64,000 nt of DNA from CAWGYQ01 sp963817395 (GTDB lineage: Bacteria; Acidobacteriota; Vicinamibacteria; Vicinamibacterales; CAVPJW01), in NCBI GenBank assembly GCA_963817395.1, contig CAWFOC010000002.1, positions 17,233 to 81,232 of the forward strand, written 5' to 3'. The first letter of the stretch is position 1, and each line of letters starts with the position of its first letter. The notes under the pieces are model-generated. The model made no database searches and was not told the DNA's origin. It saw only the letters and a list, made by a program, of their open reading frames with translations. Position numbers and translations under genes: made by a program. Shown here piece after piece: positions 10,401 to 20,204 of the stretch.

Positions 10401-10720
10401 AGCGGCTTCAGCAGCACGTCGTCACATCCAAGCGATGCGATGCGCGCACGGTCGAGCGATTCGACGGCACTGGCCAGCAAGACGACGGGAATGTGCCAGA
10501 GATCGGCGCGCTGCTTGACGAACGCGGCCACCTCGTAGCCATCTGCTCCCGGCATGTCGACGTCGGCCAGCACGATATCAGGCGCCTCCTGCCGTATGCG
10601 CTCAATGGCTGCCGCACCGTCGCTGACAGTGATGACGCGGACAGGCTCTCCAGCGAAGGTCAGCTGGATCACGCGCTGTACGATGGCACTGTCGTCGGCC
10701 AGCAGCAGGGTGTGTGGCAT
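7418..10720 (-). CDS. valS: fusion: response-regulator receiver domain + valyl-tRNA synthetase
   Basis: One uninterrupted 1100-residue frame. Residues 1-125 are a CheY-like receiver: acidic pair D9-D10, phospho-acceptor Asp53 in LADVDMPG, and conserved Lys in DVLLKPLDP. A low-complexity linker follows (about 125-190) with an amphipathic helix IERIVERVLERLSER near 197-212. From about residue 250 to the end is ValRS: HIGH motif HVGH at 295-298, WDDNGLPTERRVQNYYG, an editing domain with TTRPELVPACVAL, and KMSKS at 819-823. The synthetase is the short form without the C-terminal coiled-coil arm. Between residue 205 and the ValRS core the only in-frame start codon is a TTG inside the conserved KWRALWEADG, so a separate valS gene cannot easily be initiated. 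Either a true fusion or two genes joined by an indel. Confidence 0.85.
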   Translation of the reverse strand: MPHTLLLADDSAIVQRVIQLTFAGEPVRVITVSDGAAAIERIRQEAPDIVLADVDMPGADGYEVAAFVKQRADLWHIPVVLLASAVESLDRARIASLGCDDVLLKPLDPQAVIARVQELLAGSLAAPTVSDADRVGPEVSSGESPEELFTRLEAAFARLEAPSAPNTAGRSTATSVAIRAVAEAAPLGSATPDDAVLIERIVERVLERLSERAIPGETAGAAHPRASTQVDATSAEPRQTSLAPRVPDKPALEGLEAKWRALWEADGTYRFDRSAARGDVYSIDTPPPTVSGSLHVGHVFSYTHTDIVARFQRMRGKVVFYPMGWDDNGLPTERRVQNYYGVRCDPSLPYDAGFAPPDKPGKPISISRPNFIELCARLTAEDEKAFEDLWRHLGLSVDWSMTYATIGRDAQRVSQLMFLRLLNRQLAYQIEAPTLWDVDFRTAVAQAELEDRELAGAYHRLRFACQDDGFVEVETTRPELVPACVALVAHPDDERYRSLIGREVVTPLFRATVPVRAHALADPEKGTGLAMICTFGDITDVTWWRELSLPVRAVIQPNGALGAVGWGSRGWESRDPAAAQQAYDQLAGLSAVKARARAVELLRESGDLIGEPRPITHHVKFYEKGDRPLEIVTSRQWFFRTIEFRDALLKRGAELVWHPEYMRARFDNWTNGLNGDWCVSRQRFFGVPFPVWYRVREDGAVNYDARLIPPESALPIDPSTDVPEGFTPADRGRPGGFVADPDVMDTWATSSVTPQIVCGWERDPDLFARTFPMNLRPQAHDIIRTWLFSTVLRSHLEANTLPWTHAAISGWVLDPDRKKMSKSKGNVVTPHALLDEHGSDGVRYWAARGGPGVDTAFEPGQMRVGRRLAIKLLNAGKFILSKPDPLGPVTMPIDRGMLTRLSGVIVDATDQLENYSYARALEVTEGFFWQLCDDYLELVKARRYGDHGAEAAGSANGALVVALGVVVRMLAPFLPFVTEEVWSWWQPGSVHKASWPTVQEIRGSIGHEDEADVMTLDTAALVLGEVRKRKSEEKRPLNTKVRRVAVRGDSSRLSALRKAEADVRAAGAIEALDLESGESFEIVEIQLVDPVAGGEPISSR

Positions 10721-10761
10721 CTTGGGGGTGGGTGGCGAAGAGAGCCCACAGCGGGCCGGGC

Positions 10762-11193
10762 TCAGCCGTGCTCCGAACGCGAGCGCGCGTTAGCCGCAAC
10801 GAAATCGACGATGGTCTGCATCGGCGTGCCCGGCAGAAACACGGCAGCCACGCCTGCTTGCTTGAGCCTCGGAATGTCTACATCAGGGATGATCCCTCCG
10901 ACGACGACCTGCACATCGTCGAGGCCCTTTTCGCGCAGCAGCTCCATGACACGCGGACAGATGTGATTGTGCGCGCCCGAGAGGATGGACAGTCCGATGA
11001 CATCGGCGTCTTCCTGCAGCGCGGCCGCCACGATCTGCTCGGGTGTCTGGCGAAGCCCGGTGTAGATGACCTCCATGCCCGCGTCGCGAAGCGCGCGGGC
11101 AATGACCTTGGCCCCGCGGTCATGACCGTCGAGACCGGGCTTGGCAATCACCACACGAATGCGCCGCACGGGAGCGGCCGTGTCTTGTCTCAT
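10762..11193 (-). CDS. methylmalonyl-CoA mutase, cobalamin-binding (C-terminal) subunit
   Basis: Small B12-binding partner of the split methylmalonyl-CoA mutase, about 143 residues. It contains the base-off/His-on signature KPGLDGHDRGAKVIA (His ligand in DGHDRG), then IGLSILSGAHNH and the GGIIPD loop, the normal order for the domain. The ATG at 11193 (MRQDTAAPVRR) is preferred over the longer frame start at 11235, which would overlap the catalytic subunit. The gene begins four bases after the end of the large subunit. Together they interconvert succinyl-CoA and (R)-methylmalonyl-CoA, linking propionate, odd-chain fatty acid and branched amino acid breakdown to the TCA cycle. The C-terminus (ANARSRSEHG) is a short polar tail. 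Confidence 0.93.
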   Translation of the reverse strand: MRQDTAAPVRRIRVVIAKPGLDGHDRGAKVIARALRDAGMEVIYTGLRQTPEQIVAAALQEDADVIGLSILSGAHNHICPRVMELLREKGLDDVQVVVGGIIPDVDIPRLKQAGVAAVFLPGTPMQTIVDFVAANARSRSEHG

Positions 11194-11197
11194 CAAC

Positions 11198-12880
11198 CTA
11201 TATGAGTGGCGGTTCCGTGTATTCCCCCCAGACATCCCGTAGCGCGTCGCACATTTCGCCCACGGTCGCGTACGCGCGCACGGCCTCGATCAGGGGACCC
11301 ATCAGATTCGTGGTCGTTCCGGCGGCGAACCGGACCTGGTCGAGCGCCCGCGCGACATGCGCCGAGTCGCGACGTGCACGCAGGGTCTCGAGCCGTTCGA
11401 GTTGAATGTCGGCCGCCTGTTCATCGATATAGAGAATCGACACCGGCTCTTGATCGGCGGCCACGAACTCATTGACGCCCACCACAATCTTCTCACGCCG
11501 CTCGACGGCCTGCTGGAATCGGTACGAGGCTTCCACGATCTCGCGCTGGGGGTAGCCGTTCTCAATGGCCTCCACCATGCCGCCCAGACGGTCGATCGTC
11601 GCGAAGTAGTCCAGAGTGCCGGCCTCCATGTCGTCCGTCAGTCGCTCGACGAAGTACGAGCCGCCGAGCGCATCCACGACCGCCGCGACACCCGTCTCAT
11701 ACGCGATGACTTGCTGCGTCCTGAGCGCGAGCGTCGCCGCCTCGGCGGTTGGCAGCGCCAGAGCCTCGTCGAGCGAATTGGTATGCAGCGAATTGGCCCC
11801 ACCGAGCACGGCGGACAGCGCCTGCAGCGCGGTGCGAACGACATTGTTGTAGGGCTGCTGCGCCGTCAGGGACACGCCAGCGGTCTGTGCGTGGAAACGC
11901 AGCTTCCACGAACGCTCGTCCTGCGCGTCGAAACGCTCGCGCATCACCCGCGCCCACAGCCGGCGCGCCGCCCGGTATTTCGCGATTTCCTCGAAAAAGT
12001 CGCTGTGCGCGTTGAAGAAAAACGACATGCGCGGCACGAACACATCGACGTCGAGCCCCGCCTCAACGCCGTACTGGACGTATTCGATGCCGTTCCGGAG
12101 CGTGAACGCCAGCTCCTGCAGCGCCGTGGATCCCGCTTCGCGGATATGGTAGCCGCTCACCGAAATGGTGTTCCACCGTGGGACCTCGCGCGCGCAGAAT
12201 TCGAACACGTCGGTGACGAGGCGCATCGACGGCCTCGGCGGATAGATAAATTCTTTCTGGGCAATGAACTCCTTCAGGATGTCGTTCTGAATCGTGCCCG
12301 AGATCGTCCGCCAGTTCGCTCCCTGTCGCTCGGCCACCACCAGGTACATCGCCAGGACCATGGCGGCGGGAGAGTTGATGGTCATCGACGTCGTGATGTC
12401 GGCCAGGGAGATGCCGTCGAACAGCGTCTCCATGTCAGCGAGTGAGGTGACGCTGACGCCGCACTTCCCGACTTCGCCGAGCGACAGCTCGTGATCGGGG
12501 TCGCGCCCCATGAGCGTCGGCAAATCGAACGCCACGCTCAAACCGGTGCCGCCCTGTGCCAGCAACGCCTTGTAGCGCCGGTTGGTTTCCTCTGGCGTTC
12601 CGAATCCGGCAAACTGCCGCATCGTCCAGAGCTTTCCGGCGTAGCCTGTCGGGTGGATGCCACGCGTGTATGGAAATTGGCCTGGATTGGCGAGATCACG
12701 GCCGTAGTCGAGAGTGGCGACGTCTTCGTCGGAGTACAGCCGCTCGATCCGCTGGCCGGAGATCGTGGTGAATTCGGCGGCCCGCTCCGTGGTCTGCGCC
12801 AAGGCGGGCGCCAGCACCTCTCGCTCCCAACGCTCTTTCCTCGGCTTGGGCCGCTCGGCCAGTGTGCCCTTCATCGACAC
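11198..12880 (-). CDS. methylmalonyl-CoA mutase, catalytic subunit
   Basis: 560-residue TIM-barrel subunit of methylmalonyl-CoA mutase. Diagnostic stretches: FPYTRGIHPTGYAGKLWTMR (substrate CoA tunnel and active-site Tyr/Arg) near residue 73-92, GLSVAFDLPTLMGRDPDH, and SGYHIREAGSTALQELAF with the active-site His. HTNSLDEALALPTAEAATLA lies near residue 370-390. The B12 domain is absent here and is supplied by the following gene. The frame can start with GTG at 12880, directly after the upstream stop, or ATG at 12874; neither has a clear ribosome site, which fits coupling to the upstream amidohydrolase gene. No meaB/argK GTPase chaperone is seen nearby. Confidence 0.95.
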   Translation of the reverse strand: MSMKGTLAERPKPRKERWEREVLAPALAQTTERAAEFTTISGQRIERLYSDEDVATLDYGRDLANPGQFPYTRGIHPTGYAGKLWTMRQFAGFGTPEETNRRYKALLAQGGTGLSVAFDLPTLMGRDPDHELSLGEVGKCGVSVTSLADMETLFDGISLADITTSMTINSPAAMVLAMYLVVAERQGANWRTISGTIQNDILKEFIAQKEFIYPPRPSMRLVTDVFEFCAREVPRWNTISVSGYHIREAGSTALQELAFTLRNGIEYVQYGVEAGLDVDVFVPRMSFFFNAHSDFFEEIAKYRAARRLWARVMRERFDAQDERSWKLRFHAQTAGVSLTAQQPYNNVVRTALQALSAVLGGANSLHTNSLDEALALPTAEAATLALRTQQVIAYETGVAAVVDALGGSYFVERLTDDMEAGTLDYFATIDRLGGMVEAIENGYPQREIVEASYRFQQAVERREKIVVGVNEFVAADQEPVSILYIDEQAADIQLERLETLRARRDSAHVARALDQVRFAAGTTTNLMGPLIEAVRAYATVGEMCDALRDVWGEYTEPPLI

Positions 12881-14737
12881 TCAATTATAGGTGGCCGGTT
12901 GCCGACGTGAACCCTGGCTGGCGGGCGGCGCGGCCTGCTCGTAAACCACGCGTCCGCCGACGATCGTGTAGAGCACTCTGGCTTTCAGCAGCTCGCCCGG
13001 GCTCGACTTGCCAATCTCGATGAGATCGCGATCGAAGACGGCGACGTCGGCCAGCAATCCAGGAGCGATCGATCCCTTGATGTGTTCCTCGAATGAGGCC
13101 CAGGCAGGCGCGCGCGTGTAGGCGTCAATGGCCTCCTCGATGGTCAGGCGTTGATCGGGGAACCAGCCGGACTGCGGTTCCCCATTGAGCGTCTGCCTGG
13201 AAACCGCCGCATAGAGTCCATAGACCGGACTCAAGAAATAGCGCGCCGCGTTCGTGCCCGGACTGTCGCTGCCGAAGATGAGCACAGCGCCAGCCTCCTT
13301 CAGCCTGCGAAACGCATAGGCACCCTTCGAACGCTCCTTGCCGATGCGCTCTTCCATCCAGCGCATGTCATCGGACACGTGATACGGGTTGACCTCTGCC
13401 ACGAGCTTCAGGCGCCCGAACCGCTCGAAATCCTCCGGATGGACGACCTGGGCGTGAATGACGCGCCAGCGATGATCGGTCGATGCCATGTGGTGCTGGT
13501 TCAGGACACGCTCGTAGATGTCGAGGATGATGCGGACACCCTTGTCGCCAATCGCGTGAACGTGCGGAGGCAGACCGGTGGCGACTGAGGCGTCGATGAG
13601 CTTCTCCATATTACCGGGCGGAAACTGCGTATAGTGCTGCGACTCTTTCATCGAATCCCCGGCGCCGTTCTGCCCTTCCGGAAACATGATGTCGCGCAGC
13701 CATCCCTTGTTGGCGAGATCGTGATCGTAGGGGCGGAAGAACATCGCGCTGCTGTTCCCCATGATGCCGTCCACCCACGCCTTGTAGCCGATGTATCTGA
13801 GCCAGTCGTCTCCGAACCCGCGCGAGATCCCGAGTGCAGCCACGTGCGGGACGTTGTCGAGGGTCGGGCGCAACATGATGCGGGACGTCAGCTCACCACG
13901 GCGCGCCAGCTCCTGATACGCCAGGAGCTGCGGTCCCGACGTCAGGTCCTGCATCGTCGTCACACCGCCTTCGCGGGCTTCCTTCAACACGGCGCTCACT
14001 TGCACGAGCCGCTGTTCGAACGGAACGGCCGGGACGACGCGACGCACCAGATCGACGGCCGGGCCCTTTAGAATACCGGTGAGGCGGCCCGCTCCGTCCT
14101 TGACGATTTCCCCGCCGGCCGGACTCGCGGTGGCCGCGGTGACGCCAGCCAAATCAAGGGCCTTGGTGTTGGCCAGAAACACGGAGCGATCGAACCGATT
14201 GAGCAGAACGGGGTGCTCTGGCGTGACGGCATCGATGAGATCGCGCGACGGCGTAAACGGCCCGGCCGCGGTGCCGGCGCCGCTCGGCGACCCGGCCGAG
14301 CCCGCCGCCCACTGCTCGTATGCACCCCAGTCACCGCGCGTAATCCAGCTGCCCGCCGGCAGCCGGCCAACCGCAGCTCGTACGCGGTCGACGAACGCCG
14401 TGGGTTCGTGGACGTCGAGCAGGTTCACCCCAGTGAGCAGAGCCCCCGTCCCTTCGATGTGCACGTGACTGTCGTTGAAGCCTGGCAGGGCAAAGGATCC
14501 TCTCAGATCGATCAGACGAGTGGCCGGGCGGGCGAGAGCCCGGATTTCGGCAGTCGTGCCGACAGCCGTTATCCGGTTGCCGGTCATGGCCAGCGCCTCG
14601 GCCCAGGGTTTTCGGGGATCCAGCGTGTACACGCGCCCGTTGACGAGCACCAGATCGGGCGGCAGCGTCGCCTGGGCTGTCATGAGCGCGGGCATGACGC
14701 ACGCAGCGGCCAACAGCAGCATATGCAGCCTGCGCAT
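12881..14737 (-). CDS. secreted amidohydrolase, YtcJ-like (Amidohydro_3)
   Basis: About 618 residues. It starts with a signal peptide (MRRLHMLLLAAACVMPALMT followed by AQA) and is therefore exported. The mature part has the composite-barrel amidohydrolase pattern of the YtcJ-like subgroup: LVNGRVYTLDP, GFNDSHVHIEGTG with the HxH metal pair near residue 80, HVHAIGDKG, and VIHAQVVHPED. IFGSDSPG (metal Asp) lies near residue 490, and a C-terminal beta-domain ends GGRVVYEQAAP. The start ATG at 14737 is chosen because AAGGAGGT lies nine bases upstream. A longer frame to 14833 lacks a ribosome site. The substrate is unknown; relatives act on imides, amides or formamides. It heads the leftward run that includes the mutase genes and diverges from gdhA. 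Confidence 0.88.
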   Translation of the reverse strand: MRRLHMLLLAAACVMPALMTAQATLPPDLVLVNGRVYTLDPRKPWAEALAMTGNRITAVGTTAEIRALARPATRLIDLRGSFALPGFNDSHVHIEGTGALLTGVNLLDVHEPTAFVDRVRAAVGRLPAGSWITRGDWGAYEQWAAGSAGSPSGAGTAAGPFTPSRDLIDAVTPEHPVLLNRFDRSVFLANTKALDLAGVTAATASPAGGEIVKDGAGRLTGILKGPAVDLVRRVVPAVPFEQRLVQVSAVLKEAREGGVTTMQDLTSGPQLLAYQELARRGELTSRIMLRPTLDNVPHVAALGISRGFGDDWLRYIGYKAWVDGIMGNSSAMFFRPYDHDLANKGWLRDIMFPEGQNGAGDSMKESQHYTQFPPGNMEKLIDASVATGLPPHVHAIGDKGVRIILDIYERVLNQHHMASTDHRWRVIHAQVVHPEDFERFGRLKLVAEVNPYHVSDDMRWMEERIGKERSKGAYAFRRLKEAGAVLIFGSDSPGTNAARYFLSPVYGLYAAVSRQTLNGEPQSGWFPDQRLTIEEAIDAYTRAPAWASFEEHIKGSIAPGLLADVAVFDRDLIEIGKSSPGELLKARVLYTIVGGRVVYEQAAPPASQGSRRQPATYN

Positions 14738-14860
14738 CGTCGATGAACCTCCTTGAGCCGTAAGTCGCTGAAAAGTTAGCACAAAATGGTCGTCTGCCAC
14801 CGCGGCTCGCCTTGACTTCGTCTCCGGGGACACGCTACCCTGCCCTGCCTTTGGTCCGGC

Positions 14861-16225
<1,365 letters not shown>

Positions 16226-16267
16226 GGCGCACCCCCCCACGCGCCCGTCCAATCGAGACTCCCTCGC

Positions 16268-16789
16268 TCAACCTGCTACGCCTCGGCAATGCGGAGCGGC
16301 CGGCTTGCGCCAGTTGTCACCAAGGATCTGAGTCAGGTGATGTTGGAGGTGGCCGACGTAGTCGGCCATGAAATAGTCGAGAGTGGCTGAGGTGCTTTCG
16401 GGCACCGTCTGCCACGCAATCTGGTGCAGGTTGTGCCTCTCGCGGGCCTGCAGGCGGATGGAGTCGGGCACGGCGTCCATGACGCGCGCCAGCTGACGGT
16501 TGAACGCCGCCCAGAGCTCGATGAGCTCGACCCAGGGCGCCTGCTGGTACCGCTGAACGGTCACCCAACGGTCCTGATCGTAGCCGGCGAAAATCAGGGT
16601 GTCCTGAAACTGTGCGCGGACGAAGCGCTGATGGTTGTTCGAAGCCGAGTCAATCAGATGGCCGACAATCTCGCGCGGCGACCACTTGCCTGGCGCGGAT
16701 GGCATGCGGCTAGCGTCATCGGCGATCGCCCGCAGGGCGGGAATGGCGTGTTCGATCGATTCGAGGAGGTCCTTGACGTAGGGCCGCAC
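16268..16789 (-). CDS. DinB/YfiT-like metalloenzyme family protein
   Basis: 173-residue four-helix-bundle protein of the DinB superfamily. The three-histidine metal site is visible as H44 in REIVGHLIDSASNNHQR and the pair in VGHLQHHLTQILGD near residue 145-155. Family members include bacillithiol S-transferases and other thiol-dependent hydrolases. The ending HLTQILGDNW and the internal SPREIVGHLIDSA are typical of the large uncharacterised acidobacterial branch. The frame is intact. It lies 14 bases downstream of the VWFA gene on the same strand, so the two are probably co-transcribed. The true substrate cannot be told from sequence. Confidence 0.85.
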   Translation of the reverse strand: MRPYVKDLLESIEHAIPALRAIADDASRMPSAPGKWSPREIVGHLIDSASNNHQRFVRAQFQDTLIFAGYDQDRWVTVQRYQQAPWVELIELWAAFNRQLARVMDAVPDSIRLQARERHNLHQIAWQTVPESTSATLDYFMADYVGHLQHHLTQILGDNWRKPAAPHCRGVAG

Positions 16790-16803
16790 ATCGCCCCCGG
16801 CGG

Positions 16804-18946
16804 TCAGGTGCCCACGCGGACCGGAATGACTTCGGTGGCGGCTCCGTCCCCGTCCTTCGTGCTGATCTCGATCAGATAGTCCCCGGTTGCCAGACCGGCC
16901 AGCGGCAGATCCAGCTGGTGGGATCCCGGCGCCGGGCTGGTGAGCGGCAGCGGCGACATCGGTTGTCCCGCGCGATTCAACAATCGCGCGGTCGCCGGCG
17001 GGCGCGTGTCTCCCGGACCGTAGGTTTCGAAGCGGACCACGAGACGATCGGTCCGGCGAAAATCGCGCGACGCACTCGGCACGCTGTCCGCGCTCGCTAT
17101 GAGACTTCGGTATTCGAGAGCATTGCGCGCCCGGAATACCCTCGGTGTGCTCAGCGCGACTTGCGGCGCGTTCAGATCGGGCACGGTGATCTCGGAGGTT
17201 GCCGTGTCGAGGACGCGCGCGGTGTTGCCTTCGACCACGAAGTTCAACTGAAGCCGGCCGGGATCGGCGTCAAACGTCACCTGGGACGGCCCACGTGTCG
17301 GCGAGGTGGCCGCACTCACTGGCGAGGTTGACGATGCCAGTGCGGCCGACGCATCGGCCGACGCGTACGCCACTTCGGGAATCTTGCCGCGGAAGTACGG
17401 ACGCTGCTGCCCCGCCGCGAGCAACGACACCCGCACGGCTTCCTCGCGCCGAACGCCCGGCACCGCAGGCGTCGGCTCCCAGACGAACGTGACCCGGGTC
17501 TTCCCCTGCTCACCACGGGCCATGCCAATCCACGTACGGACGGCTCGCGCTCCCTGTCCTGGCTCGGCGATCGAGCCGAGAGCGCGCGTCACGGCGGCGG
17601 GGGTCTCGCGCTTTGGCGCCACTGCCCGGGCCGTCTCCTCGGCGGTGAATGCCCAGTATCCCTTTCGTGCGCGAACCTGCACGCCGGGCCGTTTGACGCG
17701 TACGTCAATCTCGTGGAACTTGCCGTCCGCAGGCGCCTGCACGGAGTTGTAGCCGATCAGATAGTACGCGCTCGAATCTCTGGCCACCTGCCGCAGGCCC
17801 ACCTCGAGGTCGTTGCGATCGACGATGGCGCGACCGTCTGTGTTGTCGGCGAGGATCCTGAGTGTGTCGCCCATTTGTCGAAGGGCGGACCGATCCGACT
17901 CCATCCCGACGTTCTGATCGATATCGAACTCACCGGCTGCGAGACCCCGCGGGTCCAGCGAGTAAATGGCCGTGTTGTTCCGGTTGGCGGCGTCGAACAC
18001 GATTCTGAGGTCGCTCAACAGCTCGGTGTTCGCGAAGAAATTTATCGAATCGCCGCGCGGACCGTCGGAGGCGAAGGGATCGTTGTGGCTGGGATTGCCG
18101 AAACCAGGCAGCGCGGCCACCGGATCCCGCAATTGCGGGGGCAGCACGTTCGAGTAGCCCTCGCTCACCAGGATCAGCGATTTTCGGCCCTCGCGCAGCG
18201 ACCCGAGGCGTGTCACCAGGCCCTTGATCGCCGAGAGGGACACCTCGTTGCGGACGCGCTCGACGACCGATGCCGGATAGAACGCGTAGCGATTCTCGAA
18301 GTCGTTGCGGGGCGTGTAGTCGTACTTGCGGCCGGTGAACTGCGAGACGGCGCGCGCGATATTCTCGTGATTGCGCGAGAAGCGCATCTCGAGGAGCGAG
18401 GTGAGCGGGTACATGATCGCCACCATGTCGGTCGGCGCCAGCTGCGTCTGAATGAACCTCATCAGCGGGTCGCGCACCGACATGCTGTTGCCGAGCCGCA
18501 CGTGGTAGTCGTCCAGAAAGATCGCGAACAGCCGTACGTCCTCACGCGCGGCTTCCCGTTCCTCATCGAAGTCCGAGCGGATCGCGCGCACCGGCTCGGC
18601 GCCCGGCTCGGGCATCCCGCCGACGCGGATGAACTTGAACGATTCGATGGCTTGCGGCTTCCCGTCCTCGGCCACCTGGAAGTCGTTCTGCGTCAGATCG
18701 ACCACCGGGTTGCCGTCCCGATCGGTGACAATGACGTCCACGCGAACGAAGTTGATACCCGCGCGGAACACGGGTGGCTGCTGCTCCTGGGACGTCGCGT
18801 CAGCCGGGCTGGGAGCCGCAGGCTCCTGAGGCGGAGGCGATGGGGGCTGAGACTGGCCCGCCTGCTGCCCGGCGACGAGCGCCGACTGAATGGCGCAGAG
18901 AAACAGCGTCGCGGCCAGAACGCAGAGAGCGCAGTGGCTGGGACAT
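16804..18946 (-). CDS. secreted VWFA-related domain protein (frame break in signal peptide)
   Basis: About 710 residues of the acidobacterial VWFA-related family. The mature start FRVDV-like strand is seen as GINFVRVDVIVTDRDGNPVV, followed by LTQNDFQVAEDGKPQ. A von Willebrand A-type domain follows, with LFAIFLDDYHVRLGNSMSVR (MIDAS-like DxxxS region) and SLILVSEGYSN. The C-terminal half is beta-rich (SRDFRRTDRLVVRFETYGPG). The main frame has no start. The ATG at 18946, with AAGGTGA just upstream, gives MSQPLRSL, and with one base skipped near 18925 the frame reads CVLAATLFLCAIQSALVAG, a good signal peptide. So I join the two frames. Probably an exported surface or periplasmic protein of unknown function; common as paralogous families in Acidobacteriota. 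Confidence 0.85.
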
Positions 18947-18991
18947 GGGCGATCACCTTAATGATAGCATCGCCGGCTGGAGAGATTCGCC

Positions 18992-20160
18992 GTGACCGAA
19001 AACCCTGCCGGCCCAATGCTCCCGCTAACCCAGCTGGCCGACGACGAGATCCTGTTCCGGGACAGCGTGCAGGAGTTCGCCGAGCGCGACATTCGTCCGC
19101 TCGTCCGCGACATGGACGAGCAGGCCTACGTGCCGCGCGAGCTCGTCCGCAAGCTGTTCGACCTCGGAGTGATGGGCATCGAAATCCCCGAGACCTATGG
19201 GGGCGCCGGAGCGAGCTTCTTCCACGCCGTGCTGGCGGTCGAGATGCTCTCGCGGGTCGACCCATCCATTGGCGTGCTGGTGGACGTCCAGAACACGCTG
19301 GTGGTCAATGCGCTCATGCGCTTCGGAAGCGATGGCTCTCAAGCGGCGCTATCTGCCGCGCCTCGCGACGAACACCGTGGGCGCATACGCGCTGTCGGAA
19401 GCCGGTTCCGGTAGTGACGCCTTCGCACTCGCGACCCGCGCGACCGAGGACGCTCACGAGTACCGGCTGAGCGGCCGCAAGCTGTGGATTACGAACGCCA
19501 ACGAAGCCGACGTCTTCATCGTGTTCGCGACGGTGAGTCCCGAAGCGGGCTACAAAGGCATCACGGCATTCGTCGTGGAGCGGGAGTTCGAGGGCCTGCA
19601 CGTCGGCAAGAAGGAAGACAAGCTCGGAATCCGGGCGAGCAGCACCTGCGAGTTGCTGCTCGAAGACTGCCGGGTTCCGACACACAACGTGCTGGGCGAG
19701 GTCGGCCGGGGCTACAAAGTCGCGATCGAAACACTGAACGAGGGACGCATCGGCATCGGCGCACAGATGATCGGGTTGTCGCAGGGAGCGCTCGAACACG
19801 CCATCCGGTACACGAAGGAGCGCCGGCAGTTCGGCAAGGCCATCGCCGATTTTCAGGCCGTACAATTTCAGCTTGCCCGCGCCGCCACCGAGCTCGAAGC
19901 CGCACGTCTACTCGTCTACAACGCCGCACGCCTGCGCGATCGCGGCCTCCCCTTTCTGACGGCCGCCGCGATGTGCAAGTTGTATCTCCTCCGAGGCAGC
20001 CGAGCATGTGACATCTCTGGCGGTGCAACTCTTCGGCGGCTACGGCTACGTGAAGGACTATCCGGTGGAGAAGCTGTATCGCGACGCGAAGATCGGACAG
20101 ATCTACGAGGGGACCTCGAACCTGCAGCTCCAGACGATCAGCAAGCAGATCCTGGCCTGA
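18992..20160 (+). CDS. acyl-CoA dehydrogenase (two frame breaks)
   Basis: Flavoprotein that introduces the alpha-beta double bond in acyl-CoA, short/branched-chain type, about 389 residues. It begins with GTG at 18992. The first part (to about 19330) contains the N-terminal helical domain with IEIPETYGGAGASFFHAVL. The second (to about 19985) contains AYALSEAGSGSDAFAL and LWITNANEADVF. The third frame gives QLFGGYGYVKDYPVEKLYRD and the catalytic Glu in IYEGTSNLQLQTISKQILA, ending at 20160. All the FAD and acyl-CoA motifs are kept, so the breaks near 19330 and 19987 look like base-calling indels. The second, convergent dehydrogenase ends 44 bases downstream. Electron acceptor genes (etf) are not in the window. 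Confidence 0.9.
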
Positions 20161-20204
20161 GCCGCGCCGGCGTCGATGGAGCGCCCTTCCCCGCTCCTGG
20201 CGCT

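Noticed and set aside
8747..10966. 739-residue plus-strand frame opposite the ValRS fusion
   Set aside because: Arg/Pro/Ala-rich antisense shadow with no motif; the minus strand has full ValRS and receiver motifs in one frame.
16226..16267. Rho-independent terminator after gdhA
   Set aside because: C-rich stretch without a stem followed by T-run on either strand.
17713..19470. 585-residue plus-strand frame opposite the VWFA gene
   Set aside because: No family similarity; mirrors codon bias of the minus-strand gene and then runs into a wrong frame of the dehydrogenase.
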